In this document: positions 35,580 through 44,829 of the stretch, piece after piece
Layout: every line of letters begins with the position of its first letter
How positions within the stretch are numbered: position 1 is the stretch's first letter
Origin: Paenibacillus sp. FSL R5-0912
GTDB lineage: Bacteria; Bacillota; Bacilli; Paenibacillales; Paenibacillaceae
Length of the DNA stretch: 64,000 nt
Reading direction: 5' to 3'
Assembly: GCF_000758605.1 (NCBI RefSeq)
Contig: NZ_CP009282.1
Span: 1,674,001 to 1,738,000, forward strand
Position numbers and translations under genes: made by a program
The notes under the pieces: generated by a model
Databases searched by the model: none
Told to the model about the DNA's origin: nothing
What the model saw: only the letters and a program-made list of their open reading frames with translations

Positions 35580-38062
35580 ACAGAATGGAGCTCTTTGCAC
35601 TAGAAGTAAATGAAGCGGTATTCTATCATGAAACGATTCATGTCATGCATATGCCGGACAGCTGGCGCAATTTTTTCATTACACAAACGACAGCTCAAAA
35701 CCACAAGCTTGCTTATAAGGTTGAACCTCTTTGCAAGAAGCTAAAGAGTATATTCCCGGAGATTATTCATGTGGATTTAAATAATAAAGTACTGCAAAAA
35801 GACTTGCCATGGATTGTATCTACTGTTGAAATTCCAGAGTCTCATATTAAAAAGCTCACTCTAGGCTGGTTTGCACATTTGAAAGGATATTTAGAAGCGA
35901 ATCTCCCGGAAGAGATTAAAGAGGCTGAGCTGGGATGGGAAACTTCTACTTTTGGTGAACTTCATGAAGCTATAGATAAATACCAATGGATCCCTGGCTT
36001 GTCAGCTCATAAGTTCTGTGAAGAACTGCGAACTGTTGAGTTAGGACAAGGTATTGTAGAGGTGCTCCAGTTTCATCATACGATCTTTAATAATCAGCAT
36101 GAATGTGTCTCCACTCCGATCAGGAAATCACCGAAACACGATCCTTTTTCGTATGTACTGAAGGTTGAACTGAAGAATCGTGGTGGGGATGCTGATCGAC
36201 CGCTTATTCTTGTAACTGTAGGTACAAGGCGGTATTTGAAGAACGCACAAATTAAGGAAGGTTACTGTTATTTAAAAGCGGATCATGCCTGTTCTGTTCT
36301 TGTGTCAGTCCGTAATCCGTATACGTTGCAAGAGAAGCTTTCTTTCTCACAGCTTCAGTTTGAGCGTCGTGCTAGTAGTGGACAGGGAACACCGCCTTTT
36401 GCAGTCTGGAAAACAGCCCTGGATGGTTTGTATTGGGATGTTCTGTATGGAGAATCCTTCGAACCGGATATGTTGCTCTCTAATCCTGCTGCATTCCTGG
36501 ACGGAAATGGTGAAGTTACTGCCTATGTAGTCAATCATCATTCGTTCAATGGCAAAGGTAACTTTGTGAATTCAGGACTCGGGTTGTCGGAGAAAAGTGG
36601 TCTGTTTAATAAGTTTAAAGAAGTACTTGCTATGTATCATCTAACACCGTTATTTCATATTCCGGAGATCCCTCGTAAGCGTATGAATGACATTCGGTTC
36701 CCCATTGTCGCGCATCAAGCAGAAAAGCTTATTATTGAGGTTTATAGTAGTGAAGCAATGTTTACTGCAATGAAAGAAGTTTATACGACTGAACAAAAAT
36801 CACTGGAAAATAAATCAATAATCTTTAATCGTCAAATTTCAGAGAATGTTTATGGTCTCAATTGCGATAAGGATGTAACCGTAGAATTCGTACACTGCAG
36901 TCCTGTAGAAATTGTAAATGAACTGGAAGTTGGAACATATAAATCTGATGTTGCCTTTATCAAGCGAGTGAATCAAATTAACAAGCTGCTTAATGAAGAA
37001 CGCTCTCCCGGGGATCAGCGGACATTGGCATTAGTAGAGATTGCGCCTAAAGAAAACTGGAGCAAAGACGGTGATCCTAAGAGAGCTATAAGGGAAGGGA
37101 TGAAAAAGGCAAGACGTCTTACTCAGTTCATACATCCTCTTAGAGGAGATGAGAAGGGGGATACTGCTCGCATAATTAATGCAATATTTGATTTGCTTAA
37201 TGATGCAGGCTTCCTAAGCAACAATGTATCTAAGCTAGATTCATACGGTCCAATTCTGTCATTCAATATTTTAAAAGCAGACAACAAACATTTACCTGTC
37301 ATATCAAAAATGGACGGTACAGAAATAATGTTAAAGATATTCGGAATTGAGTCATGGTTACCATTAGGAGAGGCACCTTTTTATCTGGAACAGGTCAAAA
37401 TGTTGGACAATCCGGGCAAATGGAATCAAAGCAAACAGGTTTTTCTAGATTTTATAGTCAGAGCTATTGAGAGTGAGCTTGGTCAAGATGTAAAGCAGCT
37501 AACGGTAATGATCAATGCGACGCTGAGAAAGGACTGGCTTCCAGTAATTCGAAATACTGATCTTCAATACGATAAAGTTCCTTATCTGAGTGAGCGGCTA
37601 GTAAACGATGCTCGTCTTAAGTCTATACGTGTCAATATGACGGATGATGTGCCGCAATATAGGATTATTGAAGATGATGCTGAAGAGAAATTCAACAAAG
37701 CTTCGGGGATTTTCAAAGATCCACTAGGGATATATTATGGTGTTGGTGGAAGGCCAAGAGCGTGGTCTGGTGTGAGAAATGAAGATATCAAGTTCCTGTC
37801 TCCTAGCAAACATTTGCTTCAGCAGAAAGCAGTCGAGTACATTCCTCTGGGCGAGCTGGATGAGATAGAACGTGATAATCTGGCTAATTTAGTTGATCAA
37901 TTGCGAAGAGTAGGTCTGAATTACGATAAACATACAATATATCCGTATGGCATACGGATCACAAAAATTCTGTCGAAATATTTAACTGGGGAAGAGAAAA
38001 ATTATGATCCGGAATTTGATGAGGAAGTGGAGTTTTGGGAGGAGGCTGAGGAGTTGGTGTAG
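35576..38062 (+). CDS. pPIWI-RE protein (prokaryotic PIWI of the RE family)
   Basis: 828 residues from ATG 35576. The N-terminal about 270 residues resemble the X domain (DUF3962). A MID-like domain is expected near 430-590. The last about 240 residues are the RNase H-fold PIWI part, with IYYGVGGRPRAWSG (about 719-732) and KAVEYIPLGELDEIE (about 750-765), which hold the likely family-defining Arg and Glu. Such proteins are predicted to bind guide-target duplexes, probably RNA-DNA hybrids, and to steer the partner nuclease. I cannot confirm an intact slicer tetrad by eye; the family is thought to include inactive members. Last gene of the coupled operon; a terminator follows. Confidence 0.82.
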   Translation: MNRMELFALEVNEAVFYHETIHVMHMPDSWRNFFITQTTAQNHKLAYKVEPLCKKLKSIFPEIIHVDLNNKVLQKDLPWIVSTVEIPESHIKKLTLGWFAHLKGYLEANLPEEIKEAELGWETSTFGELHEAIDKYQWIPGLSAHKFCEELRTVELGQGIVEVLQFHHTIFNNQHECVSTPIRKSPKHDPFSYVLKVELKNRGGDADRPLILVTVGTRRYLKNAQIKEGYCYLKADHACSVLVSVRNPYTLQEKLSFSQLQFERRASSGQGTPPFAVWKTALDGLYWDVLYGESFEPDMLLSNPAAFLDGNGEVTAYVVNHHSFNGKGNFVNSGLGLSEKSGLFNKFKEVLAMYHLTPLFHIPEIPRKRMNDIRFPIVAHQAEKLIIEVYSSEAMFTAMKEVYTTEQKSLENKSIIFNRQISENVYGLNCDKDVTVEFVHCSPVEIVNELEVGTYKSDVAFIKRVNQINKLLNEERSPGDQRTLALVEIAPKENWSKDGDPKRAIREGMKKARRLTQFIHPLRGDEKGDTARIINAIFDLLNDAGFLSNNVSKLDSYGPILSFNILKADNKHLPVISKMDGTEIMLKIFGIESWLPLGEAPFYLEQVKMLDNPGKWNQSKQVFLDFIVRAIESELGQDVKQLTVMINATLRKDWLPVIRNTDLQYDKVPYLSERLVNDARLKSIRVNMTDDVPQYRIIEDDAEEKFNKASGIFKDPLGIYYGVGGRPRAWSGVRNEDIKFLSPSKHLLQQKAVEYIPLGELDEIERDNLANLVDQLRRVGLNYDKHTIYPYGIRITKILSKYLTGEEKNYDPEFDEEVEFWEEAEELV

Positions 38063-38091
38063 TGTGTGTCCAGAATATAAAGCTGGATACC

Positions 38092-38117
38092 AGACGACTT
38101 CACTGTCGTCTATTTTT
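38092..38117 (+). terminator. Rho-independent terminator after the pPIWI-RE operon
   Basis: AGACGAC (38092-38098) pairs with GTCGTCT (38105-38111), followed by ATTTTT. Its stem is similar to the one at 25504-25529. Confidence 0.8.
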
Positions 38118-38206
38118 ACAAGGACTTAAGATATAGAATGTCGAATTATAACAAACAGGGGGATTTTCCCAAACATATAAATCGTTACTAACAAAGGAGG
38201 CACCGT

Positions 38207-40108
38207 ATGCAACATCTTCAATCTGTACAAGATATTTTTCAGCACAAGCTGTTTCGCATTCCCGATTATCAGCGCGGCTATGCTTGGGAGGAGGAGCAGT
38301 GGATCGACCTGCTGGAGGACCTCGAGCTACTTGAGGACGACCAAGAACACTATACTGGTACGCTTGTCATTCATGAGGTACATGATGAAGGTGATGTTAA
38401 CGACGATGAAGGCAGTACATTACGCATATACGATGTAGTGGATGGGCAGCAGCGACTTACGACATTATCCATTCTTCTTCATGAAATTTCTTCTCAGTTT
38501 AGAAAAATTGAGGGGAAGAAAAGCTTTGCGGATGGAATTCTAAAGAAGTACATTGCTACCACCAAGAACGATGATACTCTACCTAAGTTGTCGCTCAATC
38601 GAGATACTAATGTATTTTATAAACAGCATATCATTTCTACAAATAAAGCCATAACGTCAACCAAGATCGCATCAGAGCAGAGACTACTTAATGCTAAGCA
38701 CTATTTTGAACAGTACTTGGAAATTAAGTTGAAAGAGCTAGGAGAGCAGTATCCGCCATGGCTGAATAAGACATATAACAAAATCAGCAACAAGATGAAA
38801 CTGACCGTTTATTTAGTCCCGAAGGCTACTGATGTAGGCGTGATCTTCGAGGTCATGAACAATCGTGGTAAGAAGTTGACAGAGATGGAGAAGACAAAAA
38901 ACTATTTACTTTACTTATCATCCAAGTTAACGTGCGACGGTGGTAAGGAACTAGGTGTAGATATCAATCGGACTTGGACATATATCTACGAGAGCCTAAT
39001 GTCTGCGGAGGCAGCGGATTCTGACGAGAACCAGTTGCTGCGAAGCTGCTGGCTAATGTATCATAACTACAACTCCAAGCAATGGGACGGCAGTAATTCA
39101 ATTAAGATGGCGTATAATCTGAAGGTTTATCAGGGACGACATCCTCAGTTGCGCAATGATTTACGGGTTTATGTAAAGACACTGAAGGAATGCTGTACAA
39201 TCTACTGTGATCTGATTCATGCTAAGAGGCCAGGAGCTTTCTACGGTTCGAAGAATGAATCAGTAAGGAAGGCGTTAGTAGAATACACGGCCAAGCTGCA
39301 ACGCATCGGTGTCATTGCGTCTTTTATTCCTTTGTTTATGGCCATCAGGCTGAAGAGTGAAAATTTGGACATTTATCTGGATCTTCTAAAGTTGTGCGAG
39401 AAGTTCACATTCCGTGTATACCGATACATGGGTAAACGTTCTAACGCCGGACAATCGAACTTGTTTAAGCTCGGATATGATGTATACCATGGGGCAGTAA
39501 CCCATCAGGAGGCGTATATCAGTGTTCACCGATTATTGCTATACTACTCTCCTAATAAGGAGTTCATTGAAGAGACGAGAGCAGAAAGCGACTGGTATGG
39601 ATGGTATGGTCTCAAATATTTATTGTACGAATATGAGCTTCATTTGGCGGCTGATAAGCCGGTGCTAATGGACTGGGTATATTTGCAGAAAAAGGATAAG
39701 CAGGACTCGATCGAACATATTTTACCGCAGACTCCAACTAAGCCTTACTGGCATTCGAGATGGACGAAGGAACAAATTGAGGAGGCAACACACGATATCG
39801 GTAATCTAGTTATTACATTTGATAATAGTACATATAGCAACAAGGGCTTCGACGATAAGAAGGGGGGAGCCGGGCAGAAGGGCTGCTATGCCGGATCTAG
39901 CATGTTTTCTGAGCGCGAGTTGGCTTGTTATGACGATTGGACCTATGCGGAGTTCATAAATCGAAAACAAAAGCTTGCAGAGTGGATCATAAACCGCTGG
40001 CATGTAGATGAAATTGAAGCTGATTTATCGATCACAGATGATGAAGCAGAAGCAGAGGATCAAAGATTTAGAAAGAAGGGAGTGATTGTTGAAGATGGAG
40101 ATTTATGA
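38207..40108 (+). CDS. GmrSD-type type IV restriction enzyme (DUF262-DUF1524 fusion)
   Basis: 633 residues from ATG 38207 (AAAGGAGG upstream). The N-terminal DUF262 part has FRIPDYQRGYAWEEEQWIDL (about 17-36) and YDVVDGQQRLTTLSILL (about 74-90), the ParB-like nucleotidase motif of GmrS. The C-terminal DUF1524 HNH nuclease has DSIEHILPQTP (about 501) and GNLVITFDNSTYSNKGF (about 531). Family members cut DNA carrying hydroxymethylated or glucosylated cytosine using nucleotide hydrolysis. Both halves keep their key motifs. It overlaps the next gene by 23 bases, so the two are probably coupled. Confidence 0.92.
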   Translation: MQHLQSVQDIFQHKLFRIPDYQRGYAWEEEQWIDLLEDLELLEDDQEHYTGTLVIHEVHDEGDVNDDEGSTLRIYDVVDGQQRLTTLSILLHEISSQFRKIEGKKSFADGILKKYIATTKNDDTLPKLSLNRDTNVFYKQHIISTNKAITSTKIASEQRLLNAKHYFEQYLEIKLKELGEQYPPWLNKTYNKISNKMKLTVYLVPKATDVGVIFEVMNNRGKKLTEMEKTKNYLLYLSSKLTCDGGKELGVDINRTWTYIYESLMSAEAADSDENQLLRSCWLMYHNYNSKQWDGSNSIKMAYNLKVYQGRHPQLRNDLRVYVKTLKECCTIYCDLIHAKRPGAFYGSKNESVRKALVEYTAKLQRIGVIASFIPLFMAIRLKSENLDIYLDLLKLCEKFTFRVYRYMGKRSNAGQSNLFKLGYDVYHGAVTHQEAYISVHRLLLYYSPNKEFIEETRAESDWYGWYGLKYLLYEYELHLAADKPVLMDWVYLQKKDKQDSIEHILPQTPTKPYWHSRWTKEQIEEATHDIGNLVITFDNSTYSNKGFDDKKGGAGQKGCYAGSSMFSERELACYDDWTYAEFINRKQKLAEWIINRWHVDEIEADLSITDDEAEAEDQRFRKKGVIVEDGDL

Positions 40109-40754
40109 CGGCATTGTAGAATTAGCTTATCAGAAGATGAGGCTGCGTGATCAGCGCAATGACGATGAGGCAGGAGAGACTCTTCGGCAATTTCATAAAC
40201 AAATAGAGGATTGGGATGGATCGGTTAATCGTTTGTCGTTTATTGAAGACTATTTAGTTGGGGCACATATGAACAAAATTATTGCTAAGGGGATGGCTCA
40301 GGCGAGTCCAGAGGGGTTCGTTCGTATCATAACTCAGGAACGGACAATCTTGGAAAAGGTCGCCCAACTGTTGAAGCTTCGCAAATTAGGCCCTGTTGAT
40401 GAGCGGTTAACAAATCGGATTAAGAATGTACAGTTTGAGCATGCTGTCAAAATACATCCAAGCCTTGTTGGCCCCGCACCGGATCAGTATATCCACCGCT
40501 TTTTGTGTTGCTTGTACATGGAAATCATGACGCCAGTGGCAAATAAGAGTGATCTAAAGAAAATCGCAAAGATTCTTGATGTCGGCGATGGGAACGTGTC
40601 GTTCGTCCATCTGCAGGTCAGAGTCAGGGGGAAGGTGGAAGCTGCGCTGCAAAGGTTGCAACTGCACCATGAAGTGAGCAAACTGGACGTATTCCGAAGA
40701 GCGGTGATTTCTTATCATATCCTTGACGCACAAAAAGAGTTGAACGTTATGTAG
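40086..40754 (+). CDS. Unknown partner of the GmrSD-type gene, about 220 residues
   Basis: The start is uncertain: TTG 40086, TTG 40089 or ATG 40095 (AAGGGAG at about 40076-40082). The product is helical, with an acidic N-terminal half and a basic C-terminal half (HLQVRVRGKVEAALQRLQ), no membrane segment and no motif I know. The 23-base overlap with the GmrSD-type gene suggests a dedicated partner or regulator. Confidence 0.65.
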   Translation: MLKMEIYDGIVELAYQKMRLRDQRNDDEAGETLRQFHKQIEDWDGSVNRLSFIEDYLVGAHMNKIIAKGMAQASPEGFVRIITQERTILEKVAQLLKLRKLGPVDERLTNRIKNVQFEHAVKIHPSLVGPAPDQYIHRFLCCLYMEIMTPVANKSDLKKIAKILDVGDGNVSFVHLQVRVRGKVEAALQRLQLHHEVSKLDVFRRAVISYHILDAQKELNVM

Positions 40755-40798
40755 TCAGAACCTTCAAACCGAAGCTTTCCTAGACTGGAGGGAATGAA

Positions 40799-40876
40799 AT
40801 GGACATACATCACAAGCCGCTTAAACTTAAAGCAATGATAAAGGGTAATAACCAAATGGGGATGGATGTTCTATGA
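40799..40876 (+). CDS. Possible 25-residue leader peptide coupled to the UDG-like gene
   Basis: ATG 40799 has GGAGGGA 5-6 bases upstream, a much better ribosome site than that of the following gene. It encodes a basic peptide starting MDIHHKPLKLKAMIKG and ends at TGA 40874-40876, overlapping the next ATG (40873) as ATGA. It may deliver ribosomes to the next gene by translational coupling, or be the remnant of a larger gene. Confidence 0.35.
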   Translation: MDIHHKPLKLKAMIKGNNQMGMDVL

Positions 40877-41544
40877 ATGGAGACGATTCATGGCTTCATC
40901 CAGAGGTTTCAGTTGAAGAAAAATTCACCCATATAGTCCAAGAGATTATACGATTAATAGTCGACAAGCAGGATTTCCCCTCAGTAAATAACATCTATGC
41001 AGACTCCATGGATCGCCAAGCCAATCTTACCAAGTATTTTGAGGCTCTGTACGGGATTAACCCGAAGATAATCTTCATCGGTGAAGCCCCAGGAGTACAT
41101 GGCTGTTCGCTGACTGGGATTCCTTTTACTTCAGAGCGTATTCTCCGTCAAGGTCGTCTGGAACGTCATTTTCCGGGGACTAACTTTCATGTAGAGGGAA
41201 ATTCCTATGAGGGGTCGGCAAATTATTTTTGGGAGATCATTGACCTCATGGTGTCGCCGCCCATTCTCTGGAATGTCTTTCCCCTGCATCCGTTTAAGAT
41301 GGAAAATGGCGTAATGAAAAATCGTACACCTAAAATTGCCGAGAAAAAATGGGGCCATACAATCCTACAGCTTATCATTGAACTTTTCCCAAATATACGA
41401 ATTGTTTCTGTCGGTAATAGCGCCAAAGATACCTGTTTAAAGTTAAGCATCGACACCGCAGATCATATCATTCATCCTGCCTATCATGCTAAGGAGTTCC
41501 GGGAACAAATGCGAAGCTATTATATCGGGTTAGACAGTATTTAA
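40873..41544 (+). CDS. Uracil-DNA-glycosylase-superfamily-like protein
   Basis: 223 residues from ATG 40873. IIFIGEAPGVHGCSLTGIPF (about 66-85) matches the family's GExPG motif plus the G-C-x-x-TG-x-PF-x-S region. NVFPLHPFK (about 136) and IIHPAYHAKE (about 197) sit where the asparagine/histidine and H-P motifs fall. Such enzymes remove uracil or related bases; in a defence island this may recognise phage DNA with unusual bases, or may be inactive. The frame remains open for 57 codons after the stop at 41542-41544, which may mark a shortened C-terminus. Confidence 0.75.
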   Translation: MNGDDSWLHPEVSVEEKFTHIVQEIIRLIVDKQDFPSVNNIYADSMDRQANLTKYFEALYGINPKIIFIGEAPGVHGCSLTGIPFTSERILRQGRLERHFPGTNFHVEGNSYEGSANYFWEIIDLMVSPPILWNVFPLHPFKMENGVMKNRTPKIAEKKWGHTILQLIIELFPNIRIVSVGNSAKDTCLKLSIDTADHIIHPAYHAKEFREQMRSYYIGLDSI

Positions 41545-41713
41545 TCTAGACTTGAAACCGATCATTGTAGGTTACTGGATCCTAGTAATACTAGAAAGGC
41601 ATGGGAATCTGAAAAAGCGTTGGATAATGTCCTGGAGATATTACAATCATCCTTGGCTAGTTGTAGGGTACCGGAAGGTCGCTTTTGCAAGGAATTTGGA
41701 AATAGTATGAGTT

Positions 41714-41761
41714 AAAAAAAGCATCACATAAGTTCAAAATGAACTCATGTGACGCTTTTTT
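41714..41761. terminator. Bidirectional terminator between convergent genes
   Basis: An A-run with GCATCACAT and AGTTCA pairs with TGAACT and ATGTGACGC plus a T-run, with one mismatch. It serves the UDG-like gene on the left and the minus-strand gene on the right. Confidence 0.85.
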
Positions 41762-41770
41762 AATTGATAC

Positions 41771-43303
41771 CTATATCTCTTTCAACCATTTTTCAATATC
41801 CACAGCACCCAAATCTTCTGGTTTGATCCGCGTGAAATGTTTGAATTCTTCGTCGAAGAGAGCTAAACGTTCCACATTAGTGCCGGCACTGCTTACAACT
41901 CTATGATTGCTCTGTCGGGCAAATTGTTTCCATGCCTCAGGAAACAATTTGCCTGCAGTATAGGCCTTATTTACATTATAGACCCACTGATATACAGAAG
42001 CGTATGTACGGTCGGAAGCGGCTTGGTATGGTCCAGTATCTAGGGTATAAGGCCTTGAGGTAAATAAACTTGTAGTGTCTTCGTTCTGCCTCTTTTGCAT
42101 AAGTGCTACCAGAATCAGCTTCCGCTTCAATTGTAACAATTCTTCTTCCTCTCCAAGATCCGGAATTTGCGAGGAATCCATGGCAGAAGCTCCGAAATAA
42201 ACAGAAGCCTCAACAAGCTTGTCTTTCACAAATGCTTTCAGAGTGATCTCCGCGATGAAAATAATTGTTAGGTACAATGCCGCACGTCCCTCACGCGCAT
42301 CCTCGGAATCCAACATTTCCTCTTCTACATCCTCGTAGTTCAACCCGGGCTTCGATTTCTCATCAGCAAAATTAAAGGGAGGATTTCCGGGCTCTTTTAC
42401 CAAGTTATCGAATAAAAAGACTCGGAGCTCAGGGTCCTTGACTAGGGTAAGAAGCGCGGTCAATTTCACAATAGCTTCGCCCTTCCGCTTTTGACCAGGA
42501 AGATCCAGCAGTCCAGCCGCCTCGATTTTGGCACTTGTATAATTCACATAGGCGGTATGCAGTTCACTTTCATATCTCCGCATATCTCCGGTAATCTCTT
42601 GATGAAACGAAACGTCCTTCAGAATACTTTGGAACATTCCATATTGCTTATGTATTCTCGTTCTCCGGTGATTAGTCAGTATATCATTGGGGTGAGGATG
42701 CAGAAATTGATCCTGCTTGAGATATCTACTGAAAAAAAGGAACGCAGCACCTGACTTGCTTCCGTGTTCGCTCCAGTCTTGTCTGACAGTATCCATTTCA
42801 AAGCCATCCGTATCCTCCGGGTTGTCAAAGGTGAGCGGACTGCGGCCAAAAAGGCGCTCAATGATTAGGATTTGTTCTTCCGCAGATAAGGAGGATGCAG
42901 AAACAGCCCTTTTTTCCGAAGGAATCTCATCATTCAGATATAGAATGGAATTCTCGAAGGTCTGCAGCCAGGCCTGAGGGTCAAGATACATAAGATCTTT
43001 GAGGATATCGCCAAGAGTCCGGTCAAACACTGTGTGATCGTGATATTGATTCATTAATTCTACTTGTCTGGGCGTGAGATGACGTTGTTCTTCATAGATC
43101 GCTTGAAGGGAATAGGACTTAACCAACTTCACCGTATGCTCAACATTAAGTCCCAAATGGAGGCAGGCATCGTGAAGAGGCTGTCCCGTATCCAGAGCCT
43201 TAATCAGGCTGTCCAAGCTCCATTCCCGATGAATCTCGGATAAATCAAAGTCGAAATCGCACTCCTTGTACAAAAATCGCTTCAGTGTTCTGCTCCTGTT
43301 CAT
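41771..43303 (-). CDS. Hypothetical protein, 510 residues
   Basis: ATG at 43303 (MNRSRTLKRFLYKECDFDFD) is chosen because AAAGGAG lies 6 bases upstream; the frame is open eight codons more. The product is mostly helical and acidic, with no clear membrane segment or known motif. One helix-turn-helix-like stretch near residue 45-60 (ALDTGQPLHDACLHLGLN) is the only hint of nucleic-acid binding. It is the only large minus-strand gene in the island and is divergent from the XRE regulator at 43618. The 290-base gap between them must hold both promoters. Function unknown. Confidence 0.7.
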   Translation of the reverse strand: MNRSRTLKRFLYKECDFDFDLSEIHREWSLDSLIKALDTGQPLHDACLHLGLNVEHTVKLVKSYSLQAIYEEQRHLTPRQVELMNQYHDHTVFDRTLGDILKDLMYLDPQAWLQTFENSILYLNDEIPSEKRAVSASSLSAEEQILIIERLFGRSPLTFDNPEDTDGFEMDTVRQDWSEHGSKSGAAFLFFSRYLKQDQFLHPHPNDILTNHRRTRIHKQYGMFQSILKDVSFHQEITGDMRRYESELHTAYVNYTSAKIEAAGLLDLPGQKRKGEAIVKLTALLTLVKDPELRVFLFDNLVKEPGNPPFNFADEKSKPGLNYEDVEEEMLDSEDAREGRAALYLTIIFIAEITLKAFVKDKLVEASVYFGASAMDSSQIPDLGEEEELLQLKRKLILVALMQKRQNEDTTSLFTSRPYTLDTGPYQAASDRTYASVYQWVYNVNKAYTAGKLFPEAWKQFARQSNHRVVSSAGTNVERLALFDEEFKHFTRIKPEDLGAVDIEKWLKEI

Positions 43304-43617
43304 TTCAGGCTCCTTTATATAACTCAAATGTGTCTATTGTGCAGCTTGCTTTCGGGTATTCTATTTCATATTTGTCTTTCGTGTGAACTTAAGTCTAGAG
43401 AGATTTGAAATATTGAGTTGTTAAGCGGGAATACGAAGATTTGACTCTCTTGAAAAACGATTCTACTTCTGCCAAGGCTCTATCTGAGACCATGATACTA
43501 TAACTTCAGACAGAGGAGTAGGGATAATAGTGACTAAGATCCTCCTTAATCAAGGTTATCTTCTGTGGGTAAATTTCACTTTCTATTCTATGATCGGGGC
43601 AGAAGGAGCAAAAACAG

Positions 43618-43989
43618 GTGGTGAGGGGGATATCAGATCAGCGGGAAATACAAATGGGAGAGAAGATTCGTGAATTACGGAAGCAATTAGGGTGGACGCA
43701 GGAAGAACTAGCCTATAGGGCCGAGATTGACACCTCCTATCTGGGACAGATCGAACGTGGGAAAAGGCGTTCACCCACCATTCGAATGATCGGGAAAATC
43801 GCCGATGCCCTTTCTGTAGACAGAAGCTTGCTATTAGAGCAGCCTGAAGCCGAGTTATTAAGTAATGAAGAAGAGATGTCAGTATTCAATATTCCTGAGC
43901 GGATTGCTCATGAATTGAAGCAGAGGAGTCCGAATGAGCAACTGATGTATTTTAGGGTCTTTCAAGCGCTTCAATATTTTTTAAAGTAG
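43618..43989 (+). CDS. XRE-family helix-turn-helix regulator
   Basis: 123 residues from GTG 43618 (AAGGAG 9 bases upstream); ATG 43654 is an alternative. A complete HTH_3 domain is clear: IRELRKQLGWTQEELAYRAE, then DTSYLGQIERGKRRSP and IGKIADALSV. The short acidic C-terminus may dimerise. It starts a gene set running to the M48 protease gene and may repress the divergent 510-residue gene or the genes after it. A small XRE regulator and a protease close together recalls ImmR/ImmA and Abi-type controls, but here the protease is of the HtpX type. Confidence 0.85.
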   Translation: MVRGISDQREIQMGEKIRELRKQLGWTQEELAYRAEIDTSYLGQIERGKRRSPTIRMIGKIADALSVDRSLLLEQPEAELLSNEEEMSVFNIPERIAHELKQRSPNEQLMYFRVFQALQYFLK

Positions 43990-44034
43990 GATGTTCTTCT
44001 GTACATATTCAATATAAGAAAATAAGGAGCAGTG

Positions 44035-44829
44035 ATGATGATGTCAGCGTTGTTGATGATACTAGTTATTATTTGTATTCTATCTATTATTATTGGTTTA
44101 GTTAAACCTGGGGCTGTTGTGCGCTGGGGAAAACAGGAGAAAAGAGGTCGTGGAAGGGTCCTGTTATTGTATGGATCAGCACTAGTAGTTCTAATGATAG
44201 GAATAGGAATAACCTCTGAAGATCCGGAGACTCCCCAGGTGTTAGCCTCGCAAGAGGAGCAAAGGCCAGCCGAGGCATCTAACACCGTGTCGGAAGAGAC
44301 TGCTGCCTTGAATGCGGCGCAAGAAGCTGAGCCCTCTCAGCAGGACGATACAGAGGCTGAAGTGAAACCAGTGAAGGAAGGACTGAACCATCCTGAATGG
44401 AACACTGATGAGCCGGATGCGATGGAGAACGGTAACGTAGAACTGGCCATTGATATGCTTAAGACTATGGAGGTAATTTCTCAAGGTGAACCAGCTGTCC
44501 CAGGGGAAGTTATTAAAGCACCTTGGAGCTACTATGGTACACCGATTATTTTTACGGGAGTGGTTGCGATTGCTGAGGATTACCCTCCGGGTAGCGATAC
44601 CGGTAAAGCAGGTGTAGCATCAGATATTGTAATTGAAAGCGAAGATGGGACGATCGTGGAGTTCTTCTGTATGGTCCCAAGCGGTACGGTTAAGGTGGGA
44701 GATGTAGTGAGTATTACAGGATATACCGTTGGACGAACTGAAGTAGAGAATCAGCTCGGTGGGAGTTTCACGCATCTGGTGGTTATAACGAATAATCTGG
44801 AGAATACTGAAGGGGACGGTTCTTTATGA
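44035..44829 (+). CDS. Membrane-anchored protein with C-terminal OB-like domain
   Basis: AAGGAG at 44024-44029 supports a start at one of the ATGs 44035-44041 (264 residues from 44035). Two N-terminal membrane helices (about 4-22 and 40-55) are followed by an acidic Glu/Gln/Ala-rich linker. The soluble C-terminal domain (YYGTPIIFTGVVAIAEDYPP, then VIESEDGTIVEF and VKVGDVVSITGY) looks like an OB fold of the tRNA_anti-like type. It shares a 4-base ATGA overlap with the HtpX-like gene, suggesting that the two work together at the membrane. Confidence 0.7.
   Translation: MMMSALLMILVIICILSIIIGLVKPGAVVRWGKQEKRGRGRVLLLYGSALVVLMIGIGITSEDPETPQVLASQEEQRPAEASNTVSEETAALNAAQEAEPSQQDDTEAEVKPVKEGLNHPEWNTDEPDAMENGNVELAIDMLKTMEVISQGEPAVPGEVIKAPWSYYGTPIIFTGVVAIAEDYPPGSDTGKAGVASDIVIESEDGTIVEFFCMVPSGTVKVGDVVSITGYTVGRTEVENQLGGSFTHLVVITNNLENTEGDGSL

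Noticed and set aside
41545..41713. Separate gene after the UDG-like stop
   Set aside because: The 57-codon open frame has no start codon near its beginning and no ribosome site; more likely chance or an old C-terminal extension.
43388..43400. GAACTTAAGTCT in the 510-residue gene/XRE gap as a LexA site
   Set aside because: Right half differs at two of four bases and the neighbouring layout is absent.
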